NCBI GenBank assembly: GCA_038043025.1
Contig: JBBTCW010000002.1
Location: 1 to 13,500 of the forward strand
DNA: 13,500 nucleotides
Source: O2-02-FULL-42-9 sp038043025
GTDB taxonomy: Bacteria; Pseudomonadota; Gammaproteobacteria; UBA12402
Direction: 5' to 3'
In this document: piece by piece, positions 7,327-13,500 of the stretch
How positions within the stretch are numbered: position 1 is the stretch's first letter
Layout of the letters: each line of letters starts with the position of its first letter
Position numbers and translations under genes: made by a program
Notes under the pieces: generated by a model
Database searches by the model: none
What the model was told of the DNA's origin: nothing
What the model saw: only the letters and a program-made list of their open reading frames with translations

Positions 7327-7347
7327 AGGTGTAAAAAAAACGTATTT

Positions 7348-7402
7348 CAGCTCTGAGCTGCTATAAGCCAGTCACCGCCTGCATTGCAGCAGCTCAGAGC
7401 TG
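7348..7402. repeat. 54-bp palindromic repeat, copy 2 (upstream of recA)
   Basis: Identical to 5871-5924 over 54 bp; one further base here extends the perfect arms to 15 bp (7348-7362 and 7388-7402), with the same 25-nt loop. The flanking bases differ between the copies on both sides, so the unit ends are sharp. It lies 21 bp behind the PmrA box of the coiled-coil gene and 114 bp before recA. Confidence 0.9.
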
Positions 7403-7433
7403 CAAGCATAATACTGATGCAGTTTGGATGTAT

Positions 7434-7461
7434 TTGTGAAATAATCAGCGCTGAGTAGATA
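7434..7461 (+). promoter_or_regulatory. Possible recA promoter
   Basis: TTGTGA (7434-7439) and TAGATA (7456-7461) are 16 bp apart and would start transcription about 50 nt before recA. The hexamers match the sigma-70 consensus only moderately. No LexA box (CTGT-N8-ACAG) is visible in 7402-7516, in keeping with Legionella and Coxiella, which to my knowledge lack LexA. Confidence 0.33.
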
Positions 7462-7516
7462 ACCTATTGGTTTTTAAAGAAAATTGTTTAAAAATTGATT
7501 AATTTGGAGAAATAGT

Positions 7517-8608
7517 ATGAGTACAGATCGTGAAAAAGCATTATCCTCGGTTTTAAGCCAAATCGAGCGCCAATTCGGCAAAGGATCCGTCATGCGAATG
7601 GATGGTTCAGAGGCAGCCAGAGATATTGATGTCATTTCTACTGGGTCAATCGGATTAGACGTGGCGCTTGGGATTGGCGGCTTGCCACGTGGTCGAGTGG
7701 TTGAGATCTATGGCCCGGAATCATCCGGTAAAACGACCTTAACGTTACATGTGATTGCAGAATGTCAAAAAGCGGGTGGAACAGCCGCTTTCATCGATGC
7801 TGAAAATGCATTGGATCCTATTTATGCTGAAAAGCTGGGTGTTAATACCAAGGATTTGTTAATTTCACAGCCAGACAGTGGAGAACAAGCATTAGAAATT
7901 ACCGATATGTTGGTGCGATCCAGTGCCGTTGATATGTTGGTCATCGACTCTGTTGCTGCGTTAACGCCGAAAGCAGAAATTGAAGGGGAGATGGGCGATA
8001 AACATATGGGCTTGCAAGCGCGCTTGATGTCACAAGCCTTGCGTAAGTTGACGGCCAATATTAAACGTTCCAATACATTAGTCATTTTCATCAATCAGAT
8101 CCGTATGAAAATTGGCATCATGTTTGGCAATCCCGAAACGACAACGGGCGGCAACGCATTGAAATTTTATGCATCTGTGCGTTTAGATATTCGTCGAACA
8201 GGCGCTATTAAAAAAGGCGAAGAAATTTTAGGTAACGAAACGCGCGTCAAAGTGGTTAAAAATAAAGTCGCGCCGCCATTTCGCAAAGCTGAATTTGATA
8301 TTTTATATAATGAAGGTATTTCACGCGAAGGCGAAATCATTGAGCTGGGTGTGGAGCATAATTTGATTGAAAAATCTGGCGCATGGTATAGCTATAAAGG
8401 CGAACGCATAGGTCAAGGCAAAGATAATACGCGTGAGTATTTGAAAACAAATAAATCGGTGGCGGAAGAAATCGAAAAACAAATTCGTACGATATTGGTG
8501 GGAACAAAGACAGAGGCGAAGCCGGCAAAAGCGACCAAAAAAGCAAAAGTCGACGTTGATTTAGATGATGTGGTCGAAGACGAGATGGATGTTGAGGTTG
8601 ATGCTTGA
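7517..8608 (+). CDS. recA: Recombinase RecA
   Basis: RecA forms ATP-dependent filaments on single-stranded DNA and drives strand exchange in homologous recombination and repair. The 363-aa protein has Walker A GPESSGKT at 66-73, the catalytic Glu at 96, Walker B LVIDSVAAL, and the complete DNA-binding loop regions (KAEIEGEMGD and INQIRMKIGIMFGNPETTTGGNALKFYASVR in two parts). The tail is Lys-rich (KPAKATKKAK), then strongly acidic, as is usual. One oddity is Asn97 in FIDAENALDP, where E. coli and most RecA proteins have His. GGAG lies 7 nt before the start. The stop overlaps the recX start (TTGA), implying translational coupling. Confidence 0.98.
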   Translation: MSTDREKALSSVLSQIERQFGKGSVMRMDGSEAARDIDVISTGSIGLDVALGIGGLPRGRVVEIYGPESSGKTTLTLHVIAECQKAGGTAAFIDAENALDPIYAEKLGVNTKDLLISQPDSGEQALEITDMLVRSSAVDMLVIDSVAALTPKAEIEGEMGDKHMGLQARLMSQALRKLTANIKRSNTLVIFINQIRMKIGIMFGNPETTTGGNALKFYASVRLDIRRTGAIKKGEEILGNETRVKVVKNKVAPPFRKAEFDILYNEGISREGEIIELGVEHNLIEKSGAWYSYKGERIGQGKDNTREYLKTNKSVAEEIEKQIRTILVGTKTEAKPAKATKKAKVDVDLDDVVEDEMDVEVDA

Positions 8609-9054
8609 GCGAACTAAAGGACGTCGAAAAAGTCGCGCTGAATTTATTGGCGCGACGCGAGCATTCACAAGCGGAGTTAAAGAATAAATTACGTCTACGC
8701 AAATTTGATGAGACGACAATCGAGTCTGTTTTGACGCATTTAATTGAGAATGATTTTCAAAGCGATGATCGATTTGTAGAGATGTATGTGCGGATGCGGT
8801 CGCGCTTGGGTTATGGGCCTCGTCGTATTGCGCAAGAGTTACAGCCGCGCGGCGTGTCTAGTGAATTAATCAATCAATATTTAACCGGCGATCTCGATTG
8901 GGTTAGAATAGCTGTGCATGTTCGACAAAAACGGTTTGGGCGTTTAATCCCGACTGATTTTAAAGAACAGGCCAAGCAAAAACATTTTTTACATTATCGT
9001 GGATTTACCACGGATCAAATAAAAGCGGTGTTTAATGATGATGACAACAGATGA
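8605..9054 (+). CDS. recX: RecA regulator RecX
   Basis: RecX binds within RecA filaments and limits their growth and activity. The 149-aa protein shows the family's tandem three-helix repeats: LARREHSQAELKNKLRLR, then RFVEMYVRMRSRLGYGPRRIAQELQPRGV, and a C-terminal repeat ending HYRGFTTDQIKAVF. It is slightly shorter than E. coli RecX (166 aa). The start is TTG at 8605, overlapping the recA stop, with GAGG at 8594-8597 seven nt upstream; the nearby ATG at 8601 is in another frame. The rare start plus overlap should keep RecX well below RecA in amount. Its end overlaps alaS by about 20 nt. Confidence 0.95.
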   Translation: MSELKDVEKVALNLLARREHSQAELKNKLRLRKFDETTIESVLTHLIENDFQSDDRFVEMYVRMRSRLGYGPRRIAQELQPRGVSSELINQYLTGDLDWVRIAVHVRQKRFGRLIPTDFKEQAKQKHFLHYRGFTTDQIKAVFNDDDNR

Positions 9055-11632
9055 GATTCGACAGGCCTTTTTAAATTATTTTGAAAAGCAGGGGCATACA
9101 GTTTTAGAGGGGAGTCCGCTTGTTCCAGCAAACGACCCGACGTTATTGTTTGTGAATGCAGGGATGGTGCAGTTCAAAGATGTTTTTTTGGGTCACGAAA
9201 AGCGTCCCTATAAGCGCGCGACAACGGCACAGCCGTGTTTGCGTGTCAGTGGTAAACATAATGATTTAGAACAAGTGGGTTTTACCGCGCGTCATCACAC
9301 GTTTTTTGAAATGCTCGGCAATTTTAGTTTTGGCGATTATTTTAAACGTGACGCGATAAAATATGCATGGGAATTTTTAACGGTTAAGTTAAAGATTGAT
9401 TCCAACAAATTATGGGTGACCGTTTACAAAGAAGATGATGAGGCGGCGGATATTTGGCTGAAGGAAATGAATATTGATTCCACGCGGTTTTCGCGTTGCG
9501 GTGAAAAAGATAATTTCTGGTCGATGGGCGATACCGGTCCATGTGGACCCTGTACCGAAATTTTTTATGATCACGGTGAAAACATTGCAGGCGGGCCGCC
9601 CGGTTCGCTTGATCAAGAAGGTGATCGTTATGTCGAAATTTGGAATTTGGTTTTCATGCAATACAACCGCGATGCGACGGGTAAAATGACACCGTTGCCA
9701 AAACCCTCTGTCGATACGGGCATGGGATTAGAACGTATTGCGGCTGTTATGCAAGGCGTGCACAACAATTATGATATCGATTTGTTTCAGCATTTGATTA
9801 AAGCAGCGGCAAAGTTTACTCAATGTAGAGATCTGTCAGATCCGTCGCTTAAAGTATTGGCTGACCATATTCGCGCGAGTTCATTTTTAATTGCAGAAGG
9901 AATTATTCCGTCAAACGAAGGGCGCGGTTATGTGTTGCGTCGTGTGATTCGTCGCGCAGTGCGTTACGGTCATCAACTGGGCGTGCAAAAACCGTTCTTT
10001 TATCTTTTAGTGCCGGTGTTATGTGACGTCATGAAGTATTATCCTCAGTTAGAAAAACGTAGGACATTTATTCAGGATGTTTTGAAAAAAGAAGAAGAGC
10101 AATTTGCGCGCACGATTAATCAGGGATTAAAAGTATTTGAAAGTTATATCGCCGAGCTAAAAACAAAATGCTTGCCCGGTGATGAGGTGTTCAAATTGTA
10201 TGATACGTATGGTTTTCCTGCGGATTTGACGGCGATGATGGCAAGAGAACGTGGATTAACGATTGATGAAAAAGGATTTAACAAAGAGATGGAAAAACAG
10301 CGCAAGCTCTCGCGATCAAAAAGTCAATTTAAATTAACCTATGATGACAAAATGAATTTAGAGCATGTGACAACCTTTAAAGGTTACGAAACTTGTGAGG
10401 CACAATCCAGCATTGTGGCGATCATTCGTGAGAACACATTGGTGGATATGTTGCAAGCGGGCGAAACAGGCGCCGTTGTGCTTGACCACACGCCGTTTTA
10501 TGCGGAGTCGGGCGGGCAAGTTGGCGATACGGGTGCGCTGACTGCAAAGAAATCATTATTTACGGTGCACGATACACAAAAGCTTGGAGCGGCGTATTTG
10601 CATATCGGTTTATTAGAGTCGGGCAAATTAAAAGTCGGTGATACGGTTGCTGCAGAAGTGAATCAAGAAGTGCGACGACACACCGCGCTAAATCATTCTG
10701 CCACGCATTTGTTGCATGCGGCGTTGCGCCATGTATTGGGCGATCATGTTGCGCAAAAAGGTTCGTATGTTGATCATGAGCGATTACGTTTTGACTTTTC
10801 GCATTTTCAATCGATTACGCCAGAAGAATTGCGACAAATCGAAGAGTTGACGAATCAAAAGATTCGTGAAAATGCCGCAATCGACACACAACTTTCAACG
10901 ATTAAAGAGGCTAAAAAACAAGGTGCAATGGCGTTGTTTGGCGAAAAATATGGCGACAAAGTGCGCGTTGTGTCGATGGGTGATTTTTCAAAAGAATTAT
11001 GCGGCGGGACGCATACCAAACGCACCGGGGATATTGGATTATTAAAAATTACATCCGAGAGCAGCATTGCTTCCGGCGTGCGACGTATCGAAGCGTTGAC
11101 CGGCCCGGCGGCGTTACAATATGTGAATATGCAATTACAAACATTAAGTGATGTCGGGATGTTGTTTGGTGCGAGCGAACATGAATTGTTTGATCAAGTG
11201 AAACAATCGATTGAGCATAGACGCAAACTCGAAAAAACATTGGCACAATTGCAAGAAAAATTAGCGCGTCAAAAGGGTGGTGATTTGTTGTCGATGGTTG
11301 AAGAGGTGAATGGTGTGAGTGTATTAGCTGCAGTGGTTGAAGGCGTGGATGCGAAACGGTTGCGAGATCTTTTGGATCAGCTCAAAGGCCAATTAAAAAC
11401 GGCAGTGATTTTGTTAGCGGCTGTTGAAAATGATCGGGTGTCATTGGTTTCAGGCGTGACTTCGGATTTGATAAAGCGATTTCATGCGGGCAAATTAATG
11501 CAATTCGTTTCGGAACAGTTGGGAGGCAAGGGTGGTGGCCGGCCGGATATGGCGCAGGGTGGAGCAACTGATGCGACGCACCTGGATATGGCTTTAAAGT
11601 CTGTTAAGTCGTGGGTGAAAGAGCAGGGATGA
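9035..11632 (+). CDS. alaS: Alanyl-tRNA synthetase
   Basis: AlaS charges tRNA-Ala with alanine and edits mischarged Ser and Gly. The 865-aa protein (E. coli 876) has class II motif 2 in HHTFFEMLGNFSFGDYF, motif 3 in SVDTGMGLERIAAV, and the editing-site metal ligands H554 and H558 (HSATH) with C656 and H660 (CGGTH). The C-terminal oligomerisation domain is complete to GGKGGGRPDMAQGG. Three consecutive ATG codons (9035, 9038, 9041) could start translation, and the Shine-Dalgarno is weak; the first is given, but 9038 or 9041 is equally possible. Translation is probably coupled to recX. The stop is part of ATGA, opening a 30-codon ORF that runs into the ankyrin gene. Confidence 0.98.
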   Translation: MMMTTDEIRQAFLNYFEKQGHTVLEGSPLVPANDPTLLFVNAGMVQFKDVFLGHEKRPYKRATTAQPCLRVSGKHNDLEQVGFTARHHTFFEMLGNFSFGDYFKRDAIKYAWEFLTVKLKIDSNKLWVTVYKEDDEAADIWLKEMNIDSTRFSRCGEKDNFWSMGDTGPCGPCTEIFYDHGENIAGGPPGSLDQEGDRYVEIWNLVFMQYNRDATGKMTPLPKPSVDTGMGLERIAAVMQGVHNNYDIDLFQHLIKAAAKFTQCRDLSDPSLKVLADHIRASSFLIAEGIIPSNEGRGYVLRRVIRRAVRYGHQLGVQKPFFYLLVPVLCDVMKYYPQLEKRRTFIQDVLKKEEEQFARTINQGLKVFESYIAELKTKCLPGDEVFKLYDTYGFPADLTAMMARERGLTIDEKGFNKEMEKQRKLSRSKSQFKLTYDDKMNLEHVTTFKGYETCEAQSSIVAIIRENTLVDMLQAGETGAVVLDHTPFYAESGGQVGDTGALTAKKSLFTVHDTQKLGAAYLHIGLLESGKLKVGDTVAAEVNQEVRRHTALNHSATHLLHAALRHVLGDHVAQKGSYVDHERLRFDFSHFQSITPEELRQIEELTNQKIRENAAIDTQLSTIKEAKKQGAMALFGEKYGDKVRVVSMGDFSKELCGGTHTKRTGDIGLLKITSESSIASGVRRIEALTGPAALQYVNMQLQTLSDVGMLFGASEHELFDQVKQSIEHRRKLEKTLAQLQEKLARQKGGDLLSMVEEVNGVSVLAAVVEGVDAKRLRDLLDQLKGQLKTAVILLAAVENDRVSLVSGVTSDLIKRFHAGKLMQFVSEQLGGKGGGRPDMAQGGATDATHLDMALKSVKSWVKEQG

Positions 11633-11721
11633 GCGTCGGAGTTACGCCTAAATTGGCGATGGATTTGATGATTTTTGATGTGGACGATATTGTATTCGAG
11701 AGGACAGAGTTATGGCTATAG
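11629..11721 (+). CDS. 30-codon bridging ORF between alaS and the ankyrin gene
   Basis: The ATG at 11629 overlaps the alaS stop (ATGA). The frame reads MSVGVTPKLAMDLMIFDVDD and ends at TAG 11719-11721, ten bases inside the ankyrin gene. It has no recognisable family. It may be a coupling peptide that hands ribosomes from alaS to the ankyrin start, a remnant of a gene once downstream of alaS, or chance. The tight overlaps at both ends are the only support. Confidence 0.3.
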   Translation: MSVGVTPKLAMDLMIFDVDDIVFERTELWL

Positions 11722-12791
11722 TAGATTTATTTTTTGAGGCAGTTGAACGAAATGACGTAGAAGGCGTGCGTGCATTGCTGAAGAAACGGCGTTATTTGCT
11801 GAGTATCTTGAAAAATGATGGTAGTAATTGTAATGCTTTTCATATAGCGGCAAAACGGGGGCATGTAGAAATGATGAATCTATTGCTTGTGTCTTTGCCG
11901 GATGAAAAGCATCATTTTTCACAGGGGAGGTTGCCGCATAATCGGCCTGATTTAAGCTATCATACTCCCTTGAGCTATGCGGCGAGATATGGTCATGCAG
12001 TTATTGTTGGTCAATTGAGGCATGCGGGCGCTGTTTATAAAGTTTTTAATCAGAATTCTCCGCTAGGATTGGCTGCACAATATGGACATGTGGATATTGT
12101 GCGTCAGTTGTTGGTAGCGTTAGAACCGGGAAATTTTTTTTTATCGATGATGGGAGAAGTAAAACTAGACCCGAGATTGTCTCAGATGTTAGCCAGAGAA
12201 GTAGTGGAAGATAAAACCGGTGCTTTATGGTTAGCTATGTATGACGATAATGCGGATGTCGTATCGGTATTATTGGAAGCGGGTTGTGAGGCGAGTGTGG
12301 GTATTTTACTGGCTAAGTTGTTCATAGCAGAAGAGAGACGGGTTATTCCCGAGAAGCGTTTATCCATTATTCATCAACTGCTAACAGCGAATGCAGAAAA
12401 TGTGAATCGAGAGATACCTGAGCCTGAGCTACTACGTCAGTGTACGTTGATTCGAGACTCTCATAGACGACCTGCGCCAGGTGGTACTTTGCTGCATGCA
12501 ATTGCTAGCCTGGGTCATGATGCGTTGGTTAGAATTTTATTAGAGCATGGCGCAGATCCAACGCGGCGAAATACAGCAGGCGAAACTCCTCGTGATGTCG
12601 CAATGCGTTGTCAGCATATATCGGTCGTACAGATATTCGATGAAGCGCGTCGTTCGGTGCGTCCTTTACAGGATTTATGCTTTTTTCGTGCGCGTGCAGC
12701 GGTTGCAGCAGGGGAAATTCCGACAGAGGAAGCGGCGGCGAAGTTGACACCGAGTCTTGCCAGAGGGGTGTGCAGCAGATTAACTCATTGA
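11712..12791 (+). CDS. Ankyrin-repeat protein with a SOCS-box-like C-terminus, candidate effector
   Basis: A 359-aa cytosolic-type protein with no signal peptide. Ankyrin repeats are visible at about 5-31, 41-62 (AFHIAAKRGHVEMMNLLL), 84-107 (TPLSYAARYGHAVIVGQL), 116-137 (SPLGLAAQYGHVDIVRQLL), 170-193, 258-283 (GTLLHAIASLGHDALVRILL) and 289-310. The stretch 138-168 and the region 194-257 interrupt the array. After the repeats, PLQDLCFFRA (318-327) fits the BC-box pattern of eukaryotic SOCS boxes (P/S/T-L-xxx-C-xxx-A), and the C-terminus LTPSLARGV loosely recalls their second half. Ankyrin proteins bind partner proteins, and many Legionella and Coxiella ones are Icm/Dot substrates; that role is inferred here. 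GAGAGGA lies 7 nt before the ATG. No PmrA-type box precedes it; it probably belongs to the recA-recX-alaS transcript, 79 bp after alaS. Confidence 0.88.
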   Translation: MAIVDLFFEAVERNDVEGVRALLKKRRYLLSILKNDGSNCNAFHIAAKRGHVEMMNLLLVSLPDEKHHFSQGRLPHNRPDLSYHTPLSYAARYGHAVIVGQLRHAGAVYKVFNQNSPLGLAAQYGHVDIVRQLLVALEPGNFFLSMMGEVKLDPRLSQMLAREVVEDKTGALWLAMYDDNADVVSVLLEAGCEASVGILLAKLFIAEERRVIPEKRLSIIHQLLTANAENVNREIPEPELLRQCTLIRDSHRRPAPGGTLLHAIASLGHDALVRILLEHGADPTRRNTAGETPRDVAMRCQHISVVQIFDEARRSVRPLQDLCFFRARAAVAAGEIPTEEAAAKLTPSLARGVCSRLTH

Positions 12792-12906
12792 TTTAAAACG
12801 ATTTTTTATAATATGCGATCAAATATCTTGACTTATTTTGCCAGCATAGCATACTGCTCTTGCTTGAATTTAAAGGAATAAGAGATAAATCAAATAGGGA
12901 AAATCA

Positions 12907-12938
12907 CAAAAATCCTGAATATTTTTGATCTTTTTTTT
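12907..12938 (+). terminator. AT-rich hairpin with T-run ending the ankyrin transcript
   Basis: CAAAAAT (12907-12913) pairs with ATTTTTG (12921-12927) around a 7-nt loop, followed 3 nt later by eight T residues (12931-12938). The stem is weak, but position and T-run fit an intrinsic terminator between the ankyrin gene and the csrA promoter. The stretch 12792-12906 otherwise holds nothing I can identify. Confidence 0.45.
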
Positions 12939-12942
12939 GTCT

Positions 12943-12975
12943 CTTAAGATTTCCTTAAGAATTGTCTACTAAACT
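12943..12975 (+). promoter_or_regulatory. PmrA-box type promoter of csrA
   Basis: CTTAAG (12943-12948), ATTTC, CTTAAG (12954-12959), then 10 nt to TAAACT (12970-12975). The two perfect hexamers and both spacings match the other two boxes, and the ATTTC spacer is identical to that at 250-266. Transcription would start near 12982. As I recall, PmrA has been reported to influence csrA expression in L. pneumophila, which would make this site functionally plausible. Confidence 0.72.
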
Positions 12976-12981
12976 TTCAAA

Positions 12982-13099
12982 TAGACTGTGAGGAAGCCAA
13001 AGCGATTTTGGCCGATTTGCGTCTTAAAAGGAAGCGGTTCATGGGCCTTAGCATCACATGAAACGCAAATTAATTCTCAATAAATGAAGGAGATTGAGG
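12982..13099 (+). promoter_or_regulatory. Structured csrA leader with repeated GGA motifs
   Basis: The inferred leader is about 118 nt. GCCAAA (12996-13001) pairs with TTTGGC (13007-13012), and ATTTGCGT (13015-13022) pairs with ACGCAAAT (13063-13070), enclosing 40 nt. GGA occurs at 12992-12994, in AAGGAAGC near 13030, in the Shine-Dalgarno AAGGAGA (13087-13093), and in AGGATG at the start. CsrA represses its own translation through such GGA sites in E. coli; the same is suggested here by inference. Confidence 0.45.
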
Positions 13100-13297
13100 A
13101 TGCTTATTTTAACTAGACGTGTCGGAGAAACCTTAGTCATCGGAGACGATGTTATGGTTACCGTTTTAGGCATCAAGGGTAATCAAGTCCGTATCGGTGT
13201 GAATGCGCCAAAGACGGTCTCAGTGCACCGCGAAGAGATCTATAAACGTATCCAAGATGAAAAGAAACAAGAAAAAGAAACTGCTGAAAACGCCTAA
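13100..13297 (+). CDS. csrA: Carbon storage regulator CsrA, RNA-binding translational regulator
   Basis: CsrA dimers bind GGA motifs in mRNA leaders, usually blocking ribosome access, and switch metabolism and virulence between growth phases. The 65-aa protein begins MLILTRRVGETLVIGDD, with the N-terminal strand (L4, R6) and the conserved VHREEIYKRIQ segment (R44 region) that together form the RNA-binding surface. The tail is lysine- and glutamate-rich. ATG 13100 is chosen because the family starts MLILTR and AAGGAGA sits 7 nt upstream; a TTG two codons earlier would add MR. In Legionella, CsrA represses effector production during replication and is titrated by RsmY/RsmZ; the two effector candidates in this window could be targets. 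Confidence 0.97.
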   Translation: MLILTRRVGETLVIGDDVMVTVLGIKGNQVRIGVNAPKTVSVHREEIYKRIQDEKKQEKETAENA

Positions 13298-13317
13298 ATT
13301 TTTCTATTTTTTTCAAC

Positions 13318-13346
13318 AATCTCGGCCGTGAGTGGCCGAGATTTTT
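13318..13346 (+). terminator. Intrinsic terminator of csrA
   Basis: A perfect 10-bp stem (AATCTCGGCC 13318-13327, GGCCGAGATT 13334-13343) with a 6-nt loop runs into a T-tract (13342-13346). It lies 20 bp after the csrA stop. Confidence 0.9.
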
Positions 13347-13366
13347 CAATTTAAATGAATTTAATC

Positions 13367-13407
13367 GCTCGCAGCTTGAAACATGCTTTTTTTTGCGAGC
13401 TTTTTTC
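13367..13407 (+). terminator. Second terminator-like hairpin downstream of csrA
   Basis: GCTCGCA (13367-13373) pairs with TGCGAGC (13394-13400) over a 20-nt loop that itself contains a T-run, followed by TTTTTTC. It may be a backup terminator. No tRNA gene is present here, unlike E. coli, where tRNA-Ser follows csrA. Confidence 0.55.
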
Positions 13408-13441
13408 TTTATGCCGGGACATTTTCCTACAAAAAATTAAT

Positions 13442-13465
13442 CCAGCCAGCTCTGAGCTGGGCTGG
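13442..13465. repeat. Hairpin carrying the 13-bp core of the 54-bp palindromic repeat
   Basis: CAGCTCTGAGCTG (13447-13459), the left-arm core of the two 54-bp repeats, recurs exactly. Here it is enclosed by CCAGC (13442-13446) and GGCTGG (13460-13465), which extend the stem with a one-base bulge. The 25-nt loop and second arm of the full element are missing, so it is a related short form, a remnant, or a solitary core. Confidence 0.6.
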
Positions 13466-13500
13466 TGAAAACTCTTTCATGTAATCGATAACAATTGATT

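Noticed and set aside
5871..7402. CRISPR array or integron attC sites
   Set aside because: Only two copies about 1.4 kb apart with a gene between them, so not CRISPR. The palindromes lack the GTTRRRY core of attC sites, and no integrase is seen.
7402..7516. LexA (SOS) box upstream of recA
   Set aside because: No CTGT-N8-ACAG-like sequence was found.
12813..12881. 22-codon ORF between the ankyrin gene and csrA
   Set aside because: No Shine-Dalgarno, no conservation argument and lying in a gap with a terminator; likely chance.
13094..13099. TTG start for CsrA
   Set aside because: CsrA proteins begin MLILTR, and ATG 13100 has a well-spaced Shine-Dalgarno.
13298..13500. tRNA-Ser gene after csrA as in E. 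coli
   Set aside because: The region holds hairpins with T-runs, not a cloverleaf or TTCGA arm.

Overview
The window looks like a chromosomal segment of a gammaproteobacterium, most likely a member of the Legionellales (Legionella/Coxiella side). Three things point there. The conserved backbone mutS / pncC / recA-recX-alaS / csrA is a gene neighbourhood I associate with Coxiella and Legionella. Three promoters carry tandem CTTAA(G/T) repeats of the PmrA type, which in those genera control the Icm/Dot (type IVB) secretion system and its effectors. Between the housekeeping genes sit accessory genes typical of host-associated bacteria: a coiled-coil protein, an ankyrin-repeat protein, and a small Cys-rich protein. 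The taxonomic placement is an inference; no rRNA gene or secretion gene is present.

Layout. 1-316 has no gene. It holds a 117-bp inverted-repeat element (106-222) and a PmrA-type promoter (250-282). 317-838 encodes an unrecognised 173-aa protein and 904-2715 an exported 603-aa protein of unrecognised family. mutS (2810-5371, minus) and pncC (5397-5879, plus) diverge from only 25 bp. The minus-strand gene 5993-7255 encodes a 420-aa coiled-coil protein with its own PmrA-type promoter; gene and promoter are bracketed by two identical 54-bp palindromic repeats (5871-5924 and 7348-7401). recA, recX, alaS, a 30-codon ORF and an ankyrin gene follow head to tail with overlapping or near-overlapping ends (7517-12791), probably as one transcription unit. 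csrA (13100-13297) comes last, with a PmrA-type promoter, a long leader and a strong terminator.

How it fits together. The three promoters share one architecture: CTTAA(G/T), 5 nt, CTTAAG, 10 nt, then a -10-like hexamer. They precede two candidate effector genes and csrA, the post-transcriptional repressor. The first effector candidate also carries GGATGT, the core of the CsrA binding consensus, over its ribosome binding site. The window therefore suggests a compact circuit in which a PmrA-like activator drives both effector transcription and CsrA, which then gates effector translation. The 54-bp palindrome pair gives a possible mechanism by which an effector gene was placed between pncC and recA.
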